From contig NZ_RCZC01000008.1 of assembly GCF_006439055.1 (NCBI RefSeq), forward strand, positions 1,494 through 65,493: 64,000 nt of DNA, read 5' to 3'. Made by a program: the position numbers and the translations under genes. Shown in pieces: positions 35,308-45,203 of the stretch. How positions within the stretch are numbered: position 1 is the first letter of the stretch; each line of letters starts with the position of its first letter. The DNA comes from Sphingomonas glacialis. Lineage in GTDB: Bacteria > Pseudomonadota > Alphaproteobacteria > Sphingomonadales > Sphingomonadaceae. The notes beneath the pieces are model-generated. The model did not search any database, was not told the origin of the DNA, and saw only the letters and a list, made by a program, of their open reading frames with translations.

Positions 35308-36693
35308 CTAGGGCTGGCGCTCATAGAGTGTCCAGTGCGTTCCTGACAGGCCGCGCGCCTGTGCCGCGGCGATCGCGTGATAGCGCACGCCGCACCGGAC
35401 GGGGTCGATCGGGAAGGTCTCCCCGCGGAAGCGATCGACGAACAAGAAACGCGCGGGCTGGCATCCCGATTCGACGATCGTGATCGGGTAGTGCAGGTGC
35501 GCCGCGGCGACCCGCAGAATCGCAAGGCCGCTTTCGCGGTCGAGCAGCACCGCCGCGCCCGACGGCGCGCGCAGGCGAAGGGCGACAATCGCCCGCCCGG
35601 GGTCGCCGCGCTGATTGCGGATCAGATCGACATCCTGCCATAGGCTGCCCAGGACGAGGAGGCCCATCCCGATCAGTGCGACGCTGCGGCGCGCGCCGCC
35701 CCGGGCGATCAGCGCGCCGGTCGCTTCGGCGAGCAGCAGCAGCAACGCCACGGCGGCGACCAGATAATAGCGCGGATAGCCGGGATTGCCCGCGTGCAGC
35801 ACCGCGAGCGTGATCGGGAATGCCGCGATAGCGAGCGCATAGAGGATCGCGTGCCGCACCCCGATACGCCGCGCGAGCACGACCAGGATCAGCGTTGCGG
35901 GAATCAGCCACAGCGATACGACCGGCCAGCCGATCGTGTAGCCTAGCATCTCGACGATCGCGCGGAGGAACAGCCATATCTCGAAGGGCCTATAGCTCCC
36001 GAATTGAAACCCGGTCGGGCTCGCCCACGCCGCACCGGCGATGAGCGCGAAGACGGCACCGAGCGTTATCAGCGCGGGCAGGAACAGGACCAGCGTGCGC
36101 CGCGCCGCGCGGACCACGCCGTGGCGCGACGTCAGCGTGAAGAAGACCCAGCCGACGAGCGCGACGCAGCCGAACAGCATCGTCAGCTGCGACAGTGCGC
36201 CGAGCGCGAAGCACAAGGCCAGCCGCACCCGTGTGCGCTCGCCCTGTTCGTCGATCAGCCAGCGGTCGGCGAGCAAGACCGCGACGAGCACAGCCAGCGC
36301 CATGCCGGCATAGCCGCGCGCTTCCGATCCCATCGTCACCACCATCGGCGAGATGGCGAAGAGCAGCGCCGCGATCAGCGCAATGCGGTGGCTGCGTGGC
36401 CGGAAAATCTCGGCGGCGACGGCAATCGCGATCGTTCCGGCGAAGATCGACAGAGCGCGCTGGAGCAGCGGCGGCGCATCGATGCCGACGAACTGCAGCC
36501 ACAGCGAATTGAGATGATGATTATTGTCGTGGTTGATCTTGAGGAACACCCCGAGCGGGGTTCCCGCCTGATGCGCGAGTTCGGCGGACCAGGCCTCGTC
36601 GAGCCACAGGCCGCCCGTCGCGGCAGCAACCCGCAGCCCCAGACCGAGCAGCACGATCACCGCAAGAAAGAGAGAATATCGTCGCTGAACCAA
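35308..36693 (-). CDS. Polytopic glycosyltransferase of the GT39/ArnT-like type
   Basis: The 461-aa protein has about ten to eleven membrane helices. The first loop carries GGLWLDEAWSAELAHQ, the acidic D-E pair typical of GT-C enzymes that use lipid-linked sugars, followed by a conserved H-x-N-x-H-H-like stretch (NHDNNHHLNSLW). Probably transfers a sugar to a cell-surface target on the periplasmic side; the acceptor is unknown. It lies 8 bases upstream of the VWA gene on the same strand. Confidence 0.85.
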   Translation of the reverse strand: MVQRRYSLFLAVIVLLGLGLRVAAATGGLWLDEAWSAELAHQAGTPLGVFLKINHDNNHHLNSLWLQFVGIDAPPLLQRALSIFAGTIAIAVAAEIFRPRSHRIALIAALLFAISPMVVTMGSEARGYAGMALAVLVAVLLADRWLIDEQGERTRVRLALCFALGALSQLTMLFGCVALVGWVFFTLTSRHGVVRAARRTLVLFLPALITLGAVFALIAGAAWASPTGFQFGSYRPFEIWLFLRAIVEMLGYTIGWPVVSLWLIPATLILVVLARRIGVRHAILYALAIAAFPITLAVLHAGNPGYPRYYLVAAVALLLLLAEATGALIARGGARRSVALIGMGLLVLGSLWQDVDLIRNQRGDPGRAIVALRLRAPSGAAVLLDRESGLAILRVAAAHLHYPITIVESGCQPARFLFVDRFRGETFPIDPVRCGVRYHAIAAAQARGLSGTHWTLYERQP

Positions 36694-36766
36694 AGCCTGT
36701 CCCCGATCAGCCGGGTCTAGCGTCGCGACGTTGCGCGATGGTTAACGAATTACGGCGGTTAACGGA

Positions 36767-37330
36767 TCACCGCACGTACGAGTCGATCAGCGCGCCGACA
36801 TAATCCGGATCGCGCCCGCTCAGTTCGGGCGCGGTCTGCGCGCTGCTCGCATGGTCGAGCGTGCGGCCATAGACGAAGCCATAGGTCGGATAGACCGTGC
36901 TGCCGAGCCCATCCATGTCGCGATACCAGACCTTGACCGCGCTCCAGTCGCCGCGCGGCGAGACGTCGGTGAGCGTGACGTCCTGCTCGGCATGACCGCG
37001 CTCGCCATTCTGGCGCGACCAATTGGCGTGCGTCACCATCACGACATGTGGATCGACCACGCGGCTAATCACCGCGACATGACCGAGCGGAAGGCGAGAC
37101 GTGCGTTCGAACACGATCACCGCGCCGGGGCGTGGGGTGTCGCCACGCTGATAGCGTCCCGCGGCTTGTGTCCACCAAGTCCAGGCGTCGCCGTAAATAG
37201 CGATTCCCGATGCTGCGCGCGCGAACGGTACGCACTGGCCGACGTAATTGAGCAGTGAGCTTTTCGCATCGGCCGGGATGCTGATCGGCAGCAGCGCGGC
37301 CAAGAGGCACAAGGGAAAGGTGATACGCAT
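36767..37330 (-). CDS. Secreted CHAP-domain peptidase
   Basis: From the ATG at 37330 the product is 187 aa with a signal peptide ending near ADAKS. The CHAP (NlpC/P60-like) catalytic residues are visible: Cys33 in GQCVPFARAASG, His84 in LGHVAVISRV and the polar third residue Asn103 in HANW. It is likely a periplasmic amidase or endopeptidase acting on peptidoglycan. It lies between the GT39-like gene and the MoxR gene on the same strand. Confidence 0.88.
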   Translation of the reverse strand: MRITFPLCLLAALLPISIPADAKSSLLNYVGQCVPFARAASGIAIYGDAWTWWTQAAGRYQRGDTPRPGAVIVFERTSRLPLGHVAVISRVVDPHVVMVTHANWSRQNGERGHAEQDVTLTDVSPRGDWSAVKVWYRDMDGLGSTVYPTYGFVYGRTLDHASSAQTAPELSGRDPDYVGALIDSYVR

Positions 37331-37429
37331 ACAGGCATCCGATACCGGCTGCCCCCCAAAGACCACGTAACGGGAAAGGGTTTAAGACGAGGTTACCATT
37401 ACCGGCATCGGTCACATCGGATCAAGCAC

Positions 37430-38284
37430 TTAGCCCTTATTCTGCTGCCGCTTGGCCATGAAGGCGAGGCGTTCGAACAGCATCACGTCCTGCTCGTTCT
37501 TGAGCAGAGCGCCGTGCAGCGGCGGGATCGCCTTGGTCGGATCGCGGTTCTGCAAGACGTCGAGCGGCATGTCCTCGTGAAGCAGCAGCTTGAGCCAGTC
37601 GAGCAGCTCGCTCGTGCTCGGCTTCTTCTTGAGGCCGGGCACGTCGCGGACGTCGTAGAAGATATCCATCGCGCGATTGACGAGGATCTTCTGGATGCCG
37701 GGGAAGTGGACGTCGACGATCGCCTGCATCGTCGCGCGGTCGGGAAATTTGATGTAATGGAAGAAGCAGCGGCGCAGGAACGCGTCGGGCAGTTCCTTCT
37801 CGTTGTTGCTGGTGATGATGACGATCGGGCGCTCAACTGCGCGGACCGTCTCCTTGGTCTCGTAGACATGGAATTCCATGCGATCGAGTTCCTGCAACAG
37901 ATCGTTGGGGAATTCGATATCGGCCTTGTCGATCTCGTCGATCAGCAGGACCGGAGGCTTGTCGCGGGTGAAGGCTTCCCACAATTTGCCGCGGCGGATG
38001 TAGTTGCCGATGTCGTGGACGCGCTCGTCGCCGAGCTGGCCATCGCGCAGCCGCGCGACCGCGTCATATTCGTACAGCCCCTGCTGCGCCTTGGTGGTCG
38101 ATTTGATGTTCCACTCGATCAGCTCGGCATCGAGCGCCTTGGCGATCTCATAGGCCAGCACGGTCTTGCCGGTGCCGGGCTCGCCCTTGACGAGCAGCGG
38201 GCGGCGCAGCGTGACGGCGGCGTTGACGGCGACCTTGAGGTCGTCGGTCGCGACATAGCCCTGTGTGCCCTCGAAACGCTTCAT
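37430..38284 (-). CDS. MoxR-family AAA+ ATPase
   Basis: The 284-aa cytosolic ATPase has Walker A GEPGTGKT (residues 34-41), Walker B VLLIDEIDKAD, sensor 1 IVIITSNNEKELPDAFLRRC with the arginine finger, and a short C-terminal lid. MoxR proteins act as chaperones with VWA partners; the CoxE-like VWA gene downstream on the same strand (34121-35299) is the likely partner. Confidence 0.95.
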   Translation of the reverse strand: MKRFEGTQGYVATDDLKVAVNAAVTLRRPLLVKGEPGTGKTVLAYEIAKALDAELIEWNIKSTTKAQQGLYEYDAVARLRDGQLGDERVHDIGNYIRRGKLWEAFTRDKPPVLLIDEIDKADIEFPNDLLQELDRMEFHVYETKETVRAVERPIVIITSNNEKELPDAFLRRCFFHYIKFPDRATMQAIVDVHFPGIQKILVNRAMDIFYDVRDVPGLKKKPSTSELLDWLKLLLHEDMPLDVLQNRDPTKAIPPLHGALLKNEQDVMLFERLAFMAKRQQNKG

Positions 38285-38356
38285 CGCTGCAATCCCGTTT
38301 CATTTGAATACCGGGTACGGCGATAGAGGGAAACGGGGGCGCAGCGCAAGCCGCGG

Positions 38357-39019
38357 CTAGAGCCGATCGCGGGCGTTCGCGCGGGCTTCGATCAGGTCGC
38401 ACAGCCCGCGATGCTGCGCGAAGGTCTGCTGCGCGCCGAATGCCATCGCGCGGCGTACCGCGGCGTTGGCGCCGTGCGCGACCGCGATCGACTCGGTCTC
38501 GGCCAGCGCCGGGAGCTGCGATGGCGTGACAGGCGATCCCGCCCGGTGCGCGGCGGCGTCGAGGATCGTACGGAAGGCGTGCCAGTCGATCACCAGCGCA
38601 AGCGCGGCCCCGGTCGAACAGCCGGCGCGGTCCGAGCGCGCGAGCATGTCAAAGGTGTGGCGCAGCGCGGCAAAGGCGGCGTCGCTTTCGGCCTGCCCCG
38701 GGGTCGACGGCAGCGGCCCGACCGCGGCGGTGAGATGCGCGAGATAGGCGCGTTCGTCCTGGAACGCCGCGTTCGCAACCGCGATCCAGCGATTGTCGAG
38801 CGCGGCGACGCTGCGCTGCGCGGCTTCCTCGAACACGTCGGTGAGCCGGCCATGGACCGAGCACAATGCGTGAACGGCATCGGCAAGGTCGCGTCCGGCG
38901 GCACCGGGGGTCGCCAGCCGGCGGAGCAGCGAATGCCCGGCAATACCGTCCTCGATCACCAAGGCCGCGATCAAGCCTGCGTCCTCCGCCTTCGTGGATT
39001 GAGTCGATGCGCTCGCCAT
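38357..39019 (-). CDS. Helical protein of unknown function
   Basis: The 220-aa product is Ala-rich and predicted all-helical, with no signal peptide or membrane segment. The segments GIAGHSLLRRLATPG and DLADAVHALCSVHGR start an ordered domain, and it contains several His residues (HALCSVHG, WHAF, HRAG), but no metal motif that I can name. It lies 72 bases upstream of moxR on the same strand. I do not recognise a family with confidence. Confidence 0.7.
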   Translation of the reverse strand: MASASTQSTKAEDAGLIAALVIEDGIAGHSLLRRLATPGAAGRDLADAVHALCSVHGRLTDVFEEAAQRSVAALDNRWIAVANAAFQDERAYLAHLTAAVGPLPSTPGQAESDAAFAALRHTFDMLARSDRAGCSTGAALALVIDWHAFRTILDAAAHRAGSPVTPSQLPALAETESIAVAHGANAAVRRAMAFGAQQTFAQHRGLCDLIEARANARDRL

Positions 39020-39121
39020 GTGTTCCGTACTGTCCCTCTTGTCCCGATCCGTGCGTGGTGCGGGTGCTGTCCGATTTGAGGAGTGGACCCAAGGGATATA
39101 CCGAACGACGTAAAGAGCTGG

Positions 39122-39146
39122 TTTAGAGCCGGTTAAGGGTACTTAA
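39122..39146. promoter_or_regulatory. Possible CtrA-like TTAA-N7-TTAA site
   Basis: TTTA (39122-39125), 7 bases, TTAA (39133-39136), then TTAA again 6 bases on (39143-39146). This is one mismatch from the CtrA consensus and lies about 105 bases upstream of the gene starting at 39019. The match could be chance in a low-GC gap. Confidence 0.25.
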
Positions 39147-39160
39147 ACCAGATCAGTCAC

Positions 39161-40051
39161 TTACCGCGTCGCGAGGATCACTGCCGCTACGCCCGCTATG
39201 CCTCCGCCGCGACTGATGGGCGCGAGCCCGATCCGGACCGGGACCGGGGCGCCGGACGCGCTGAGCAACACGCTGTCGAGCGCAGCGGCGGGCTGGCCGC
39301 GCAGGACTTGGGCGAGCGCCGCGTCGAGCGGCGCGCGTGCTTGATCTGCCACCAGTGTGACGAACGGGCGGAGCAACAGCGTTGCCGGATCCATGTCGAT
39401 CATGGCGGCGAGTGCAGCGTCGGCGTGCTCGATCCGCCCGCTCGAATCGATCGTGGTCCGCGCCCCGCCGGCGACGACGAGTGCGGCGAGGCTGGCCGTG
39501 TCGAGCGCGCCGGCGGTGTGGCCGTCGCGATCGCCCGCCGCATCCTGTGCGATCACCACCACGCCGCGCCCGGCGGGCTCGATCGTGAGCATCAACCGTC
39601 GCGCCGCGCGTGCCGCCGACGCGATGTCGAGCCGTTCGCCGATGCCACGGTCGATGATGTGCCGGATAGCGCCCCTGAGATCCGCGCTGGCAGCGGACGG
39701 TGTGATCGCATCGACGGGCTCGCCCGTCCGCGCGAGTGCGCCGAAATACGCCCGAGCAGCCCGGCTCGAGGCGACGATCATGCCGTCGGCGTCGGCCAAG
39801 AGCACCAAATCGCCGATCGCATCGAGCACCGGGATCGCGTCGATCACTGCGCTGGCAAGGGGAGCGGGGAGCGGATGCGCTGCGCACAGCGCGTCCATCG
39901 TCTCGATCGAGGTCAGGACGAAGCGCGGACGGCCACGGTGGAGGATGTAGAGCGGCGCGCGCGCCGCGCGGTCCTGCCAGGCACCGAAATGCCGCACCAG
40001 ATCCGAGGCGGTGACGAGCTGGTCAGCGGGAAGGGCAGGGTGGGACGCCAT
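39161..40051 (-). CDS. PAS-type sensor protein with a Phd-antitoxin-like N-terminus
   Basis: The 296-aa protein (ATG at 40051) starts with LVTASDLVRHFGAWQDRA and PLYILHRGRPRFVLTSIETMDAL, which closely resembles the DNA-binding fold of Phd/YefM antitoxins. Two PAS-like domains follow (about residues 85-175 and 190-290; VLDAIGDLVLLADADGMIVAS and TTIDSSGRIEHADAAL). There is no kinase or other output domain. A reasonable reading is a small-molecule-responsive DNA-binding protein, which is inference. Confidence 0.75.
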   Translation of the reverse strand: MASHPALPADQLVTASDLVRHFGAWQDRAARAPLYILHRGRPRFVLTSIETMDALCAAHPLPAPLASAVIDAIPVLDAIGDLVLLADADGMIVASSRAARAYFGALARTGEPVDAITPSAASADLRGAIRHIIDRGIGERLDIASAARAARRLMLTIEPAGRGVVVIAQDAAGDRDGHTAGALDTASLAALVVAGGARTTIDSSGRIEHADAALAAMIDMDPATLLLRPFVTLVADQARAPLDAALAQVLRGQPAAALDSVLLSASGAPVPVRIGLAPISRGGGIAGVAAVILATR

Positions 40052-40194
40052 GGCCGCAGACGTACGCAAAGCGCGCCCGTCCGTCACAGTATCTCACCGG
40101 AATGGACCCATCTTGTGGCGGATTCCCGCCAGCGAACGCTACGTAATCCGCGTAGATCGCCGCGTCCCGCGGCTGTGGTACGCGCTCCGAACAA

Positions 40195-40223
40195 GGCAGC
40201 GGTGGCGCCGGGCCACCGCTGCC
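40195..40223 (-). terminator. Hairpin downstream of rpoD
   Basis: Perfect 12-base arms GGCAGCGGTGGC (40195-40206) and GCCACCGCTGCC (40212-40223) around a 5-base loop, starting 8 bases after the rpoD stop. On the rpoD strand only a weak T run (TTGTT) follows, so termination efficiency is uncertain. Confidence 0.65.
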
Positions 40224-40230
40224 GTCTGGC

Positions 40231-42260
<2,030 letters not shown>

Positions 42261-42264
<4 letters not shown>

Positions 42265-44135
42265 CTGCCCTCAGCAAAAGCCCTGGCATCTTCGTTCGAC
42301 TGCACCAGATTGGCGAGTCGCGCGTCCAGAGCCTGTTGTTCCTTCACGAGCGACACTTGCCGCTCGAACGCCTCATCCGAATAATCGGTCTGCATCATCG
42401 CCGTCGCTTCGGCCAGAGCCGCGTCCACTTCAGGCCGCGCCACCAGGATCGCGATCGCCTCATCGAGCTCCTCGCGTGCCCTGGCCGGCTCGGCATCCCT
42501 TTGGGTGAACGAACACATGAGTTGGTCGGCCCGCAACAGATCGTGCGCGATTATATCAAATCCAGATGTGGCCAATATGGTAAGAAGGCGCTCACTATCA
42601 AGCGTCTGTTCTTCGACAGCCACATCAATCATCGCATCGAGCAGATTTGCGAGGCGATGATCGGTGATGTTGAGGCGGCTGAGTTCGCCGATATGGCGCC
42701 CGATTTCGGTGGGATGGCGCAGCAATCCGATCAGTACCGGCTTGGTCAGCACGCCGTCCATGCCGCGCGCGTGGATGCCCTTGGCGCCGTCCCCGACCGG
42801 GCCGGGGGCGGGTTTCCACGGCTGGTTGCCCTTGCGCCCGCCGCCTTGCGGACGGGGCACGAACGGCGCGCGGGGCGGGCGGGCGTTGAGCGCGTCGGTG
42901 CGGCGGCGGAACTCGGCGATATATTCCGACTTCACGTTCGCGTCGGCAATCGTGTTGGCGATTTCGGTCAGGCGCTGCTTGAGGCCGGCGCGCTGCTCTG
43001 GCGTCGTGAGCGGTTCGGCGGCGAATTCGCTCGCCCACAGCCGGTCGACCAAAGGCTCGGGGTTGGCGAGCAAGGCCTCGAGCGCGCCTGCGCCCTTGGT
43101 GCGGACGAGGTCGTCGGGATCGACGCCCGGCGGGAGCGTGACGAAGGCGAGGCTGCGGCCGGGCTGGAGCAGCGGGGTCGCACGGTGCGCGGCGCGGATC
43201 GCGGCTTTCTGCCCCGCGCTGTCGCCGTCGAAGCACAGGATCGGGACCTCGGCGAGCCGCCACAGCCGCTCGAGCTGCGGCTCGGTGAGCGCGGTGCCGA
43301 GCGGGGCGACCGCCTCGCGGAAACCCGCCTGCGCGAGCGCGATGACGTCCATATAGCCCTCGACCACGAGCACGCGGCCGGTTTTGCGCGTGGCGGGCGC
43401 GGCCTTGTCGAGGTTGTAGAGCGTGCGGCCCTTGTCGAAGAGCGGGGTCTCGGGGGAGTTGAGATATTTCGGCTCGCCATCGCCGATGATCCGCCCACCG
43501 AACGCGATCGTGCGGCCGCGGGGGTCGCGGATCGGGATCATCAGGCGGCCGCGGAAGCGATCGTACGGGGTCTTCTCCTCGACCTTGATGAGCAGGCCCG
43601 CTTCGACCAGCAGCGGGTCGCCATAGTCTTTCAGCGCGCCTTTCAGGGCGCCGCGCGAATCGGGGGCGAAGCCGAGTCCGAACTCGCGCGCGGTCTCGGG
43701 CTTGATCCCGCGCTTGGCGAGAATGTCACGCGCGGTGGCGCCGGCGAGGCCGTTGAGCTGGTCGGTGAACCAGCCGGCGGCGTCGGCGCAGGCTTCGTGG
43801 AGGCCCTTGGCGGCCTCGGCCTTTTCGGCGGCGCGCGGGTCCATCGCCGGGAGCTCCATCCCGGCGGTCTGCGCGAGCTCTTTGACCGCATCCATGAAGG
43901 GCAGGCCGCGCTGGTCGGTCATCCAGCGGATCGCGTCGCCATGCGCCGAGCAGCCGAAGCAATGGTAGAAGCCCTTGTCGTCGTTGACGTAGAACGACGG
44001 GGTCTTCTCGTTGTGGAACGGGCAGCAGGCGCGCCATTCGCGGCCGGCTTTCTGGAGCTTGGTGGTCTTGCCGACGAGGCCGGACAGCAGGGTGCGCGCG
44101 CGGAGTTCGTCGAGGAATTGCGGGGAAAGGGTCAT
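42261..44135 (-). CDS. dnaG: DNA primase
   Basis: Makes RNA primers for replication. The 624-aa protein has the CHC2 zinc site (Cys38, His41, Cys59, Cys62), the primase core with ARGFAP-like and TOPRIM motifs (VVEGYMDVIAL, FDGDSAG) and a C-terminal DnaB-binding region. A Gly/Pro/Arg-rich linker separates the last domain. It overlaps the DUF559 gene upstream by four bases and rpoD downstream by four bases. Confidence 0.97.
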
Positions 44136-44632
44136 ACTTCTTTTCTTGCCGCATCGGGCGCGGCCAGCCCAGCAGTCTCCCCTCCCGCTTGCGGGAGGGG
44201 GTAGGGGGTGGGCGCGCGCTCAGGTGCGAGCGCAGCGGCTGCGATCGTCTCCAACACACCGTCCATGTTCGACGTCAGGTCGTTGTTCCAGAAACGGATC
44301 ACGCGGTAGCCGGCCTTTTCGAGCGCGCAGGTGCGTGCCGCATCATAGGCAATCGCTTCGGAATGCTGGCTGCCATCTAACTCTACGATCAGCTTCTGCG
44401 CGCGGCATACGAAATCCACCCGATACCCGGCAATCGGCATCTGCCGGCTGAATTTCAAGCCGGCCAACCGTTTCCCCTTTAACTGCCGCCACAGCATCTC
44501 CTCATGTAGCGTCGCGTTGTTGCGCAGGTCGCGCACCTCGGCTGTCGGCCTACCCAGACGATAGCGCGCGCCCACCCCTCGGTCCCCTCCCGCAAGCGGG
44601 AGGGGAGGAAGAAGGGGCTCGCCCTCTTTCAT
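44132..44632 (-). CDS. DUF559 (PD-(D/E)XK, Vsr-like) nuclease with repeat-encoded ends
   Basis: The core, about residues 31-140, is a DUF559 endonuclease-like domain: RDLRNNATLHEEMLWRQLKG, FSRQMPIAGYRVDFVC and LIVELDGSQH, with the E-x-D and the preceding Asp of a PD-(D/E)XK site. The function is unproven; relatives resemble Vsr mismatch endonucleases. The first 30 residues (PLLPPLPLAGGDRG...) and the last 26 (APTPYPLPQAGGE...) are translated from the arms of a palindromic repeat. ATG 44632 overlaps the yqeY-like stop by one base; an in-frame GTG at 44536 would skip the repeat-derived leader. It interrupts the gatB/yqeY-dnaG-rpoD operon. Confidence 0.85.
   Translation of the reverse strand: MKEGEPLLPPLPLAGGDRGVGARYRLGRPTAEVRDLRNNATLHEEMLWRQLKGKRLAGLKFSRQMPIAGYRVDFVCRAQKLIVELDGSQHSEAIAYDAARTCALEKAGYRVIRFWNNDLTSNMDGVLETIAAAALAPERAPTPYPLPQAGGETAGLAAPDAARKEV
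44176..44220. repeat. CTCCCGC-type repeat, arm downstream of the DUF559 core
   Basis: Contains the core palindrome CTCCCGCTTGCGGGAG at 44182-44197 followed by GGGGTGGGCGCGCGCT. It is the inverted partner of 44563-44612, and it encodes the C-terminal tail of the DUF559 protein. Confidence 0.85.
44563..44612. repeat. CTCCCGC-type repeat, arm upstream of the DUF559 core
   Basis: Contains AGCGCGCGCCCACCCCT and the core palindrome CTCCCGCAAGCGGGAG at 44587-44602. Together with 44176-44220 it makes an inverted repeat of about 44-base arms around some 340 bases that are essentially the DUF559 domain. Confidence 0.85.
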
Positions 44633-45084
44633 TACGAAAGCGCCGCCTTCACCGCCGCACTCGCCTTGCTCATGTCGAGCGTCGTCGCATGCCGCGCCTT
44701 CAGCTCCGCCATCACGCGTCCCATGTCCTTCATGCCGACAGCGCCCAGCTCTGCCTTGATCGCCTCGATCGCCGCCGCAGTCGCCGCTTCGTCCATCTGC
44801 GTCGGCAGGAAGCGCTCGATCACCGCGACCTCGGCCGCTTCGCCATCGGCCAGCTCCTGGCGCCCGCCCTTGACGAACATCTCGATCGACTCGCGGCGCT
44901 GCTTGACCATCTTCTGCAGCACTTCGACCACCAGCGCGTCGTCATCGTCGGGCGCCTTGCCGGTGCGCGCCTCGATGTCGCGATTCTTGATCGCGCTCTG
45001 GACGAGGCGGAGGGTGGCGGTGGTCGCCTTGTCGCCGCCCTTCATGGCAGTGATGAGGGCAGCCTTGATGTCGTCGCGAATCAT
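44632..45084 (-). CDS. GatB/YqeY domain protein
   Basis: The 150-aa protein (MIRDDIKAALITAMKGGDK start) matches the YqeY family, related to the tail domain of the GatB amidotransferase subunit; its role is not firmly known, possibly tRNA-linked. IKNRDIEARTGK and MKDMGRVMAELKAR are typical. It heads the conserved yqeY-dnaG-rpoD operon and is divergent from carA; the start is the ATG at 45084, as an upstream extension would enter the promoter region. Confidence 0.92.
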   Translation of the reverse strand: MIRDDIKAALITAMKGGDKATTATLRLVQSAIKNRDIEARTGKAPDDDDALVVEVLQKMVKQRRESIEMFVKGGRQELADGEAAEVAVIERFLPTQMDEAATAAAIEAIKAELGAVGMKDMGRVMAELKARHATTLDMSKASAAVKAALS

Positions 45085-45203
45085 TACGGGTCCTTTTCGT
45101 GTGGCGGAGACCCTAGCGGGTTTATCCGATTGACGCATCGCCCCCGCACTTCTAGTTCCCGCCCCTTAGCGACATCGACAATTTAAACGGAGTGCCCGCC
45201 GCA

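Noticed and set aside
45130..45158. TTGACG-N17-TAGTTC as a promoter for carA
   Set aside because: The -10 match is too weak to annotate.
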